Positions 26,298 through 33,941 of a stretch of DNA of 64,000 nt are shown piece by piece; the first letter of the stretch is position 1, and each line of letters starts with the position of its first letter. The stretch is from Rubrivivax sp. (lineage in GTDB: Bacteria; Pseudomonadota; Gammaproteobacteria; Burkholderiales; Burkholderiaceae_C). A model generated the notes under the pieces. It saw only the letters and a program-made list of their open reading frames with translations. It was not told where the DNA came from and ran no database searches. A program made the translations under genes and the position numbers. The stretch is taken from positions 200,070 through 264,069 of the forward strand of contig JADJYX010000042.1 in NCBI GenBank assembly GCA_016719535.1, read 5' to 3'.

Positions 26298-26483
26298 GGC
26301 GGGGGCCGTCCGGGGCAGGGGCGGGATTCTAGGCCGCGGCTCCCGGCACCGAGCCCCGGCCCGCGGGTTTGTGCCCCCTGACCCTGGCGGCGTGCGGGCC
26401 GCGGGCATTGGATAGACTGGCCGGTATCGTCGCGGGCCAGCCGGCCTTGCTGCGTGCCCCTCTTGACAACCTTGCCCCCACCC

Positions 26484-27578
26484 ATGTCCACCGTCACCGA
26501 AGCCGCGCTGACCGCCGCGCTCAAAGCCGTCATCGACCCCCACACCGGCCGCGACTTCGTGTCCGGCAAGCAGGTGAAGAACCTGCGCATCGAGGGCGGC
26601 GACGTCTCCTTCGACGTCGAGCTCGGCTACCCGTCGAAGAGCCAGCAGCCCGAATTCCGCAAGGCGCTGATTGCCGCCGTGCGCAGCGTGCCCGGCGTCG
26701 ACAACGTCAGCGTCAACCTGACGACGAAGATCGTCTCGCATGCCGTGCAGCGCGGCGTGCAGTTGCTGCCCAAGGTGAAGAACGTCATCGCCGTCGCCTC
26801 GGGCAAGGGCGGCGTCGGCAAGAGCACGACCACCGTCAATCTGGCGCTGGCGCTGGCCGCCGAAGGTGCCAGCGTGGGCATCCTGGATGCCGACATCTAC
26901 GGCCCCAGCCAGCCGATGATGATGGGCATCGAGGGCCGCCCCGAGAGCGCCGACGGCCAGACCATGGAGCCGCTGGAAAACCACGGCGTGCAGGTGATGT
27001 CGATCGGCTTCCTGGTCGAGCCCGACCAGGCGATGATCTGGCGCGGCCCGATGGCCACGCAGGCGCTGGACCAGCTGCTGCGCCAGACCAACTGGCGCGA
27101 GCTCGACTACCTGCTGGTCGACATGCCGCCGGGCACCGGCGACATCGCGCTCACGCTCAGCCAGCGCGTGCCGCTGACCGGTGCGGTGATCGTCACCACG
27201 CCGCAGGACATCGCGCTGCTCGACGCCAAGAAGGGCCTGAAGATGTTCGAGAAGGTGGGTGTGCCCATCCTCGGCATCGTCGAGAACATGGCCGTCTACT
27301 GCTGCCCCAACTGCGGCCATGTCGAGCATATCTTCGGCGCTGAGGGCGGCAAGAAGATGGCCGCCGAATATGGCGTCGACTACCTGGGGGCGCTGCCGCT
27401 GACGATGAAGATCCGCGAACAGGCCGACAGCGGCACGCCCACCGTGGCCGCCGAGCCCGACGGCGAGATCGCCGGCCTGTACAAGGCGGTGGCACGCCAG
27501 GTGGCGGTGAAGATCGCGCTCAAGGCCAAGGATTTTTCGTCGAAGTTCCCGACCATCACGGTCAGCAAGACGACCTGA
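26484..27578 (+). CDS. apbC: iron-sulfur cluster carrier protein Mrp/ApbC
   Basis: A 364-residue protein with an N-terminal MIP18/DUF59 domain (about 1-95) and a deviant Walker A GKGGVGKS (about 106-113) in an Mrp/NBP35 P-loop ATPase. The cluster-binding pair is in VYCCPNCGH (CxxC about residue 273-276). It carries and transfers 4Fe-4S clusters to apo-proteins. Start ATG 26484 gives the standard N-terminus (STVTEAALTAALKAVIDP). metG-mrp divergence is a conserved pairing in many proteobacteria. Confidence 0.95.
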   Translation: MSTVTEAALTAALKAVIDPHTGRDFVSGKQVKNLRIEGGDVSFDVELGYPSKSQQPEFRKALIAAVRSVPGVDNVSVNLTTKIVSHAVQRGVQLLPKVKNVIAVASGKGGVGKSTTTVNLALALAAEGASVGILDADIYGPSQPMMMGIEGRPESADGQTMEPLENHGVQVMSIGFLVEPDQAMIWRGPMATQALDQLLRQTNWRELDYLLVDMPPGTGDIALTLSQRVPLTGAVIVTTPQDIALLDAKKGLKMFEKVGVPILGIVENMAVYCCPNCGHVEHIFGAEGGKKMAAEYGVDYLGALPLTMKIREQADSGTPTVAAEPDGEIAGLYKAVARQVAVKIALKAKDFSSKFPTITVSKTT

Positions 27579-27584
27579 CCACCG

Positions 27585-28430
27585 TCAGCGCTGCGGCGGG
27601 CCGATGCCGAACAGGTCCCGCAGCGCCTGCCGGTACAGGTCGCGGCCGACGACGTCGGTGTCCTCGTGCACGGCGCCCTCGACGAGCACGAAGCGCTTGG
27701 GCGGCCGCGCCCGCTCGTACAGCGCACGGCCGAGCTGCGGCGACACCATGCTGTCGCCGCTGGCGTGCACCACCAGCACCGGCGAGCCGACCTCGGCAAT
27801 GCGCGCGCCGGCATCGAAATGCTGCGTGATCAGCCACGCCACCGGCAGCCAGCCCCAGCGCGTGCTGCGCAGCACGTCCAGCGTCGATGTGAAGCCGCCT
27901 TCGACGATGAGGCCCGCCTCGTCGCCCACCTCCTGCGCCAGGCGCACGGCGATGGCGCCGCCGAGCGAGTGGCCGAAGACATAACGCCGTGCCTGCGGCT
28001 GCGTGCGCGCCAGCCAGTGCCAGGCCGCGCGCACGTCCTCGGCTGCCAGCGTCTCGGACGGCATGGCGTCGCTGCTGCGGCCGAAGCCGCGGTAGTCGAT
28101 GCCCAGCACCGAGAAGCCCAGCGCGTGCAGCTGGCGCATGCGCGGTGCGCTGGCGCGCACGTCCCAGCGCACGCCGTGCAGGAACAGCAGCACCGGCGCC
28201 GCGGCATCGGGCTGCGGCAGCCACAGGCCGTGCAGGCGCACCGCCTGGCCGCGCTGCTCCGGGTGGTCCGAGACATAGTCGATCCACCGGTCCTGCATGC
28301 CTTGTGCGGCCTCGAGTCCCGGGCCCCAGGCCTGGTCGGTGGGCTGGAAGATCCAGCGCCGCTGCTCGAAGTCGACCACCGCGCAGCCCGCCAGCAGCGC
28401 GCACAGGCCGGCCGCGAGCAGGAACTTCAC
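27585..28430 (-). CDS. alpha/beta hydrolase lipoprotein
   Basis: A 281-residue protein with a lipoprotein signal (LLAGC, Cys16) and an alpha/beta-hydrolase fold of the BAAT/YjfP or Abhd13 type. It carries LLFLHGVRWDVR (oxyanion strand), GIDYRGFGRSS, the nucleophile elbow GHSLGG and VHASGDSMVS with the acid residue. The catalytic His is probably in EGAVHED. It is likely anchored in the envelope; the substrate is unknown. It converges on mrp with a 6-bp gap and follows the racemase-like gene by 6 bp, so these two form a small operon. Confidence 0.85.
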   Translation of the reverse strand: MKFLLAAGLCALLAGCAVVDFEQRRWIFQPTDQAWGPGLEAAQGMQDRWIDYVSDHPEQRGQAVRLHGLWLPQPDAAAPVLLFLHGVRWDVRASAPRMRQLHALGFSVLGIDYRGFGRSSDAMPSETLAAEDVRAAWHWLARTQPQARRYVFGHSLGGAIAVRLAQEVGDEAGLIVEGGFTSTLDVLRSTRWGWLPVAWLITQHFDAGARIAEVGSPVLVVHASGDSMVSPQLGRALYERARPPKRFVLVEGAVHEDTDVVGRDLYRQALRDLFGIGPPQR

Positions 28431-28436
28431 GGCGCC

Positions 28437-28772
28437 TCAGGCGAGGCGGTGGCGCATCGCGGCGACAGCGCTGTCCACCGTGGTCAGCACCGGCAGCCCG
28501 GTGGCCTGGCCAGCCGGGTGCGCCACGTGCGCCATGCTGAACTGCGCCAGCGCGATCAGCGCCGCGCCGCGTGCGGCCAGGCGCCGCGCGGCGGCGACGA
28601 CGGCTGCATCGTGCGTGGCGCGGTCGCCGCGGTTCAGCGCCGCCATTGCCCCGGGGGCGAGTTCGCCGCCGAGCAGGTTCATGCACGCGGCCGCCGGCCA
28701 GTCGCGGGCGAAGGCCTGCTTGACCGGGGCGACCGGGTGCGACAGCGCATGGACGAGGGCGATGCGGGGCAT
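28437..28772 (-). CDS. half-length Asp/Glu racemase-like protein
   Basis: A 111-residue protein whose start (PRIALVHALSHPVAPVKQAFARDWPAAACMNLLG) matches the N-terminus of Asp/Glu/hydantoin racemase-like proteins, which are usually about twice as long. The segment where a catalytic Cys is normally found (FTCSAFG) reads LAQFSMAH, with no Cys, and the C-terminal lobe is absent because of a stop after AAMRHRLA. It may be a degenerate gene or a small paralogue with another role. ATG 28772 is the family-like start; it precedes the lipoprotein hydrolase by 6 bp. Confidence 0.6.
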   Translation of the reverse strand: MPRIALVHALSHPVAPVKQAFARDWPAAACMNLLGGELAPGAMAALNRGDRATHDAAVVAAARRLAARGAALIALAQFSMAHVAHPAGQATGLPVLTTVDSAVAAMRHRLA

Positions 28773-28854
28773 GGGGCTGGTTCGGGCAGGCGGTGGCGGG
28801 CAAGGGTAGCATCGCCGCGCAGGGCTCGACAGCGGCCCGCGCCGGAGACACCCC

Positions 28855-29556
28855 ATGATCGACAAACGCGTGGCCAGCGCAGCGCAGGCGCTGGCCGACG
28901 TGCCCGACGGCGCCACGGTGATGATCGGCGGCTTCGGCACCGCCGGCTTGCCCGACGACCTGACCGATGCCCTCATCGAACAGGGCGCGCGCGAGCTGGT
29001 GATCGTCAACAACAACGCCGGCAACGGCGAACGCGGCATCGCCGCGCTGCTGGCCGCCGGCCGCGTGCGCAAGGTCATCTGCTCGTTCCCGCGCCAGGCC
29101 GACAGCCACCATTTCGACCGCCTCTACCGCGAGGGCAAGGTCGCGCTGGAACTGGTGCCGCAGGGCAACCTGGCCGAGCGCATCCGCGCCGCCGGCGCGG
29201 GCATCGGCGCCTTCTTCACGCCCACCGGCTACGGCACCGAGCTGGCCAGGGGCAAGGAGGTGCGCGAGATCGACGGCCGCATGCAGGTGCTGGAATATCC
29301 GATCCATGCCGACTATGCGCTGATCAAGGCCGAGCGCGGCGACCGCTGGGGCAACCTCAGCTACCGCATGACGGCGCGCAACTTCGGGCCCATCATGGCG
29401 GCGGCGGCGCGCATCACCGTGGCCACCGTGCACGAGGTCGTCGAGCTCGGCGCGCTCGACCCCGAGGCCGTGGTCACGCCCGGCCTCTTCGTGCAGCGCC
29501 TGGTGCAGGTGCCGCGGCGAAGCACCCAGGGCGCCGGCTTCAAGACCGCCGCCTGA
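28855..29556 (+). CDS. 3-oxoacid CoA-transferase subunit A
   Basis: A 233-residue family I CoA-transferase alpha subunit. Visible marks are the start MIDKRVASAAQALADVPDGATVMIGGFGTAGLP-like region (glycine-rich loop at about 22-32), NNNAGNGERGIAALL and the conserved GTELARGKE. It forms an (alpha-beta)n enzyme with the next gene, moving CoA between succinyl-CoA and a 3-oxoacid such as acetoacetate or 3-oxoadipate. Which acid cannot be decided here. It leads a five-gene plus-strand run concerned with organic acids. Confidence 0.92.
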   Translation: MIDKRVASAAQALADVPDGATVMIGGFGTAGLPDDLTDALIEQGARELVIVNNNAGNGERGIAALLAAGRVRKVICSFPRQADSHHFDRLYREGKVALELVPQGNLAERIRAAGAGIGAFFTPTGYGTELARGKEVREIDGRMQVLEYPIHADYALIKAERGDRWGNLSYRMTARNFGPIMAAAARITVATVHEVVELGALDPEAVVTPGLFVQRLVQVPRRSTQGAGFKTAA

Positions 29557-29570
29557 CCGGAGCGCGACCG

Positions 29571-30212
29571 ATGAAGAAATGGACCCGTGAACAGATGGCC
29601 GCGCGCGTTGCGGCCGACATCCCCGACGGCGCGGTCGTCAACCTCGGCATCGGCGCGCCCACCGCGGTGGCCAACCATTTCGATGCCGACCGCGAGGTCA
29701 TCCTGCACAGCGAGAACGGCGTGCTCGGCATGGGCCCGGCGCCGGCGGCGGGCGAGGAGGACTACGACCTCATCAACGCCGGCAAGCAGCCGGTGACGCT
29801 GAAGGCCGGCGGCTGCTTCTTCCACCACGCCGACAGCTTCGCGATGATGCGCGGCGGCCACATCGACATCTGCGTGCTCGGTGCCTTCCAGGTGGCCGTC
29901 AACGGCGACCTCGCCAACTGGCACACCGGCGAGCCCGGCGCCATCCCGGCGGTCGGCGGCGCGATGGACCTGGCCACCGGCGCGCGCCAGACCTGGGTCA
30001 TGATGGACCACCTGACCAAGGGCGGCGAGACGAAGCTCGTCGAACGTTGTTCCTACCCGCTCACCGGCCTGGGCTGCGTGGCGCGCGTCTATACCGACCG
30101 GGCGGTGATCGACCTGCGCCAGCAGCCGCCGCGCGTGCTGGCCATGGCCGAGGGCCTGGCCTTCGACGAATTGCAGCGCCTGACCGGCTTCGCGCTGCAG
30201 CCCGCGGCCTGA
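29571..30212 (+). CDS. 3-oxoacid CoA-transferase subunit B
   Basis: A 213-residue beta subunit. The active-site Glu that forms the glutamyl-CoA thioester is Glu48 in HSENGVLGMGP. Other family marks are NLGIGAPTAVAN and VMMDHLTKGGETKLV. It starts 14 bp after subunit A with a GGAG-type ribosome site. The pair could be ScoAB, AtoDA or PcaIJ-like; no other beta-ketoadipate or acetoacetate genes are in the window to decide. Confidence 0.93.
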   Translation: MKKWTREQMAARVAADIPDGAVVNLGIGAPTAVANHFDADREVILHSENGVLGMGPAPAAGEEDYDLINAGKQPVTLKAGGCFFHHADSFAMMRGGHIDICVLGAFQVAVNGDLANWHTGEPGAIPAVGGAMDLATGARQTWVMMDHLTKGGETKLVERCSYPLTGLGCVARVYTDRAVIDLRQQPPRVLAMAEGLAFDELQRLTGFALQPAA

Positions 30213-30226
30213 CCCGGAGACCCCCC

Positions 30227-31138
30227 ATGGACATCGGCTTCATCGGCCTGGGCGTGATGGGCGCGCCCATGGCCGGCCACCTGGCCCGCGCCGGCCACCG
30301 GCTCACGGTGCTGGACATCGACCGCGCCGCCACCGAACGCGTGGCGCGCGAACGGGGCGCGCAGGCGGCCACCACGGCCGCCGAAGTGGCGCGTGCCAGC
30401 GAGGTGATCGTCACCATGCTGCCCAATGGCGAGGTGGTGCAGCAGGTGGTGCTGGGCGAAGACGGCGTGCTGCAGGGCGTGCGGGCGGGCGCGCTGCTGC
30501 TCGACACCTCGTCGGCCGAACCCTGGCTGACCGAGCGCACCGCCGCCGCGCTGGCCGAGCGCGGCGCCTCGATGGTCGACGCGCCGGTCTCGGGCGCCGC
30601 CTGGGGCGCGGCCGAGGCGAAGCTGGTCTTCATGGTCGGCGGCAGCGATGCCGATGTGGCGCGCGTGCGGCCGCTGCTCGAATTGATGGGCCACAGCATC
30701 CACCACCTGGGCGGCCTGGGTTGCGGCCACGCGATGAAGTGCCTGAACAACTGCATCACCGCGATGACCTTCGCCGCCACCAGCGAGGCGCTGGTGGCCG
30801 GCAAGCGCTACGGCCTGGACCCCCAGGCGATGGTCGACGTGCTCAACCAGAGCACCGGCGGCAGCTGGATCACGCAGACGCATTACCACCAGCGCATCTT
30901 CAACCGCAGCTTCGACGACCCCTTCAAGCTGGCGCTGATGCTCAAGGACGTGGGCATCGCGCTGCAGCTGGCCCGGCAGACCGCCAGCCCGATGCCGATG
31001 GCCGGCCTGGGCCAGCAGCTGTGGTCGATGGCCGATCACGCCGCCGGGCCCGGGGCCAGCGTCAGCGAGCTGGTGCGCTGGGTCGAATCGCTCAGCGGCA
31101 CCGAGCTGACACCCGGCGCAGGCGCGCGCCCCTCCTGA
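30227..31138 (+). CDS. 3-hydroxyisobutyrate dehydrogenase family oxidoreductase
   Basis: A 303-residue beta-hydroxyacid dehydrogenase. The Rossmann motif GFIGLGVMGAPMAGHL is at residues 4-19, DAPVSGAAWGA is the substrate-binding loop, and the catalytic Lys171 sits in GHAMKCLNNC. Relatives act on 3-hydroxyisobutyrate, tartronate semialdehyde or succinic semialdehyde. It is 14 bp downstream of the CoA-transferase and precedes the MmgE/PrpD gene by 36 bp, suggesting a shared pathway for a branched or short-chain hydroxy acid. Confidence 0.9.
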   Translation: MDIGFIGLGVMGAPMAGHLARAGHRLTVLDIDRAATERVARERGAQAATTAAEVARASEVIVTMLPNGEVVQQVVLGEDGVLQGVRAGALLLDTSSAEPWLTERTAAALAERGASMVDAPVSGAAWGAAEAKLVFMVGGSDADVARVRPLLELMGHSIHHLGGLGCGHAMKCLNNCITAMTFAATSEALVAGKRYGLDPQAMVDVLNQSTGGSWITQTHYHQRIFNRSFDDPFKLALMLKDVGIALQLARQTASPMPMAGLGQQLWSMADHAAGPGASVSELVRWVESLSGTELTPGAGARPS

Positions 31139-31174
31139 TGACCACCGACCCCCCAGCCCCCGAGAGACCCCGCG

Positions 31175-32536
31175 ATGACGCCCGAACAGCAGCTGGCCCG
31201 CTTTGTCACCGCGCTGCAGCCGAAGGCGGTGCCGCCCGAGGCCCAGCGCATCACCAAACTCGTCGCGCTGGCCGCGCTGGGGGCCGGCATCGCCGGCGCC
31301 GGCGAGGACGGCATCGGCCCGCTGCGCCAACTGCTGCGCCAGCGCGGCGGCACCGGCCAGGCGCGCAGCCTGGTCTTCGGCGACCGCCTGCCGGCGATCG
31401 CCGCCGCGCAGCTGGGCGGCACGATGTGCCGCGCGCTGGACTATTGCGATGCGATGGCGCCGGGCCCGCACATCGGCTCGGCGCTGCTGCCGGCGGCGCT
31501 GGCCGCCGTCGAGTTGCGCGGCGGCTGCAGCGGCGCCGAGCTGCTGGCGGCGCTGGTGGTGGGCTGCGAGGTCGGCGCGCGCTTCAACCTCGACGAATCG
31601 CAATACGACGGCTTCGACCCCACCGGCGTGGCCGTCGGCTTTGCATCGACCGCCGCCGCCTGCCGTGTGCTGGGGCTGGATGCGAAGCAGACGCTCAACG
31701 CGCTGGGCCTGGCCTTCAACCGCTGTGGCGGCAGCTTCCAGAGCAACATCGACGGCACGCTGGCGGTGCGCGTCATCCAGGGCTGGGTGGCCGCGACCGG
31801 CATCGAGTGCGCACAGCTGGCGGCCGCCGGCCTCACCGGGCCGGTCAACTTTCTCACCGGCGTCTACGGCTATCCGCACCTGTACGGGCGCGACCGGCTG
31901 GCGCCGGCGGCCGTGGTGGCAGGCCTGGGCACCGAGTGGCGGCTGCTGCGCATGATGTTCAAGCCCTACCCGAGCTGCGGCGCCACGCAGGGGCTGACCC
32001 GCCTGGTGCTGGACCTGGTGCATGACCTGGACCTGAAGCCCGAGGACGTGGCGCGCATCGAGATCCGCCAGCCGCCGTATTCGCACAAGCTGGTCGGACA
32101 CCCCTGGCGGCTGGGCGACAACCCGCGTGTCAATGCGCAGTTCAGCGCGCAGTATTGCGCCGCCAATGCGGTGGTGCGGCGCGGCTCGACGCTGCAGCAT
32201 TTTCGCGTCGACGCCATCGGCGACCCGGCGGTGCTGGCGCTGATCGACCGCGTGGTGACGGTCGGCGACCCGGCGCTGGATGCCCGCGGCCATACCGCGG
32301 TCGACGTCGACCTGACGCTGACCAATGGCCAGCGCCACCACCGCGAGCTCGACATCGCGCCCGGTTTCCCGGGCAACGACCTCAGCGATGCGCAGCACCT
32401 GGCGCGCTTTGCCGACTGCATGGCCGATGCGCCGCATCCGCTGCCGCCGGCGCAGGGGCAGGCCTTGCTGGCGGCCATCGAAGGCCTGGGCGGCCTGGCG
32501 GACGCCTGCGAACTGGTGGATTTGCTGGTCGCCTGA
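31175..32536 (+). CDS. MmgE/PrpD family protein
   Basis: A 453-residue protein of the 2-methylcitrate dehydratase fold, with the typical helical N-terminal domain (GDRLPAIAAAQLGGTMCRALDY, GLAFNRCGGSFQSN) and the later MFKPYPSCGATQGLTRLVLD segment. PrpD dehydrates 2-methylcitrate, but this broad family includes itaconate/cis-aconitate-type enzymes; without prpB/prpC nearby the substrate stays open. It closes the acid/CoA operon and is followed by the BoxR-like regulator after 93 bp. Confidence 0.88.
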   Translation: MTPEQQLARFVTALQPKAVPPEAQRITKLVALAALGAGIAGAGEDGIGPLRQLLRQRGGTGQARSLVFGDRLPAIAAAQLGGTMCRALDYCDAMAPGPHIGSALLPAALAAVELRGGCSGAELLAALVVGCEVGARFNLDESQYDGFDPTGVAVGFASTAAACRVLGLDAKQTLNALGLAFNRCGGSFQSNIDGTLAVRVIQGWVAATGIECAQLAAAGLTGPVNFLTGVYGYPHLYGRDRLAPAAVVAGLGTEWRLLRMMFKPYPSCGATQGLTRLVLDLVHDLDLKPEDVARIEIRQPPYSHKLVGHPWRLGDNPRVNAQFSAQYCAANAVVRRGSTLQHFRVDAIGDPAVLALIDRVVTVGDPALDARGHTAVDVDLTLTNGQRHHRELDIAPGFPGNDLSDAQHLARFADCMADAPHPLPPAQGQALLAAIEGLGGLADACELVDLLVA

Positions 32537-32629
32537 ACCGCGGGCAGCACCCGCCTGCACCGGCTTGCCGGGTGGGGTGTGATGCATTATCGTGCTCGCA
32601 TCGGGCCAGATCGGCCCTGATCAACTGCC

Positions 32630-33574
32630 GTGACCAGCATTTTTCTGCAGAATCCCGGGGCCGCCACCACCGCAGGCGGCGAAGAGGCCCCGCCCGACAA
32701 GAACCCCTTCCTGGTGTCGCTGGGTGAACGCGTGCGCGCGCTGCGGGCGCGGCGCGGCATGACGCGCAAGGCGGTTGCGCTTGCCGCCGATGTCTCCGAA
32801 CGCCATCTGGCCAATCTCGAATATGGTGTCGGCAATGCGTCGATCCTGGTGCTGCTGCAGGTGGCCGGTGCGCTGCAATGCTCGCTGGCGGAGCTGATCG
32901 GCGACGTCACCACGACGAGCCCGGAATGGCTGCTCATCCGCGAGCTGCTCGAGCACCGCGACGAAGCCACGCTGCGGCGTGTGCGCGTGGCCGTGGGCCA
33001 GTTGCTGGGCACCGGTGGCGCCAATGCCGCCGACCCGCAGTCGCGCAGCACGCGCGTGGCGCTGGTGGGCCTGCGCGGCGCCGGCAAGAGCACGCTGGGC
33101 CAGATGCTGGCCGACGACCTGGGCTATCCCTTCGTCGAACTCAGCCGCGAGATCGAGAAGTTTGCCGGCTGCAGCATCAGCGAGATCCAGGCGCTGTACG
33201 GCATGAATGCCTACCGCCGCTACGAGCGCCGCGCGCTGGAAGAGGCGATCCAGATCTATCCCGAGGCCGTCATCGCCACACCCGGCGGCCTGGTGTCGGA
33301 CGCCGCCACCTTCAACCTGCTGCTGGCGCATTGCACGACGGTGTGGCTGCAGGCGTCGCCCGAGGACCACATGTGGCGCGTGCAGGCGCAAGGCGACCTG
33401 CGGCCGATGGCCGCCAGCCCGGAGGCCATGGACGACCTGCGGCGCATCCTCTCCGGCCGCGCGGCCTTCTATTCGAAGGCCGAATTCCGGCTCGACACCA
33501 GCACGCAGGCGCTCGAGCCGACCTTCATCGCGCTGCGCAAGCTGGTGCGCGAGGCGCTGGGGCTGGCGGGCTGA
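32630..33574 (+). CDS. BoxR/BzdR-like transcriptional regulator (HTH fused to shikimate-kinase-like domain)
   Basis: A 314-residue fusion: an XRE-type helix-turn-helix (about residues 30-90; MTRKAVALAADVSERHLANLE) and a shikimate-kinase-like domain with P-loop VGLRGAGKST (146-155) and TPGGLVS. This layout is that of BoxR and BzdR, repressors of benzoyl-CoA catabolism that sense benzoyl-CoA through the kinase-like domain. No box or bzd genes are present in the window, so its target may be the upstream acid/CoA operon or distant genes. The start is GTG 32630. The gap before it has one TGCA box and a near copy (TGCT). Confidence 0.88.
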   Translation: MTSIFLQNPGAATTAGGEEAPPDKNPFLVSLGERVRALRARRGMTRKAVALAADVSERHLANLEYGVGNASILVLLQVAGALQCSLAELIGDVTTTSPEWLLIRELLEHRDEATLRRVRVAVGQLLGTGGANAADPQSRSTRVALVGLRGAGKSTLGQMLADDLGYPFVELSREIEKFAGCSISEIQALYGMNAYRRYERRALEEAIQIYPEAVIATPGGLVSDAATFNLLLAHCTTVWLQASPEDHMWRVQAQGDLRPMAASPEAMDDLRRILSGRAAFYSKAEFRLDTSTQALEPTFIALRKLVREALGLAG

Positions 33575-33602
33575 AGGCCTGAAGGCCTGACCGCCTTCAG
33601 CC
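33569..33602. terminator. hairpin formed across two convergent stop codons
   Basis: GGCTGAAGGC (33569-33578) pairs perfectly with GCCTTCAGCC (33593-33602). The stem includes the stop codons of the BoxR-like gene and of the convergent cysteine-cluster gene. It could stop transcription in both directions; there is no T tract. Confidence 0.5.
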
Positions 33603-33941
33603 GGCCAGCGGTGGCAGGCCATGGCGCCGCCGTGCCCGATCGCAGGCCTCGTCGCCGATGCCCATCGGCGCGCGCGCGCCGAATTCGCGGCAGGGCGATG
33701 GCCGCCATTCGTGGATGCCGCAGTGCACGGCTTCGCCGATGCGGCCGACCAGCGCCGCGCAGCGAGGTGGCGCATGGTCGGTGCCGCGCATCCTGCACAG
33801 CGTCGCGGTCACCGGTTCTGCCAGGCCCTGCGGCACCATGCCGCCGGCACCGGCCCATTCCTCGATGGCGAAATCGACACGAAAGCTGGCGCAGCAGGCG
33901 CCGCAGCGCAGGCAGGGGTTGGTGGGGGCAACGCCTGACAT
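33597..33941 (-). CDS. YkgJ family cysteine cluster protein
   Basis: A 114-residue protein with eight cysteines. The N-terminal CLRCGACCASF is the hallmark of the YkgJ/zinc- or iron-chelating CxxCxxCC family; later Cys residues (ATLCRM, PPRCAAL, VHCGIH, SPCREF) complete the set. It probably binds an Fe-S cluster or zinc; the cellular role is unknown. Its ATG overlaps the stop of the kinase-UspA gene by one base (TGATG), so it is the last gene of the TRAP operon. Confidence 0.85.
   Translation of the reverse strand: MSGVAPTNPCLRCGACCASFRVDFAIEEWAGAGGMVPQGLAEPVTATLCRMRGTDHAPPRCAALVGRIGEAVHCGIHEWRPSPCREFGARAPMGIGDEACDRARRRHGLPPLAG

Noticed and set aside
22992..26381. A long plus-strand open frame opposite the kinase and metG
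   Set aside because: Antisense to metG, whose motifs are complete; composition is typical of a shadow frame.
26463..26468. TTGACA just before the mrp start as a -35 box
   Set aside because: Only 15 bp remain before the start codon, leaving no place for a -10 box and leader.
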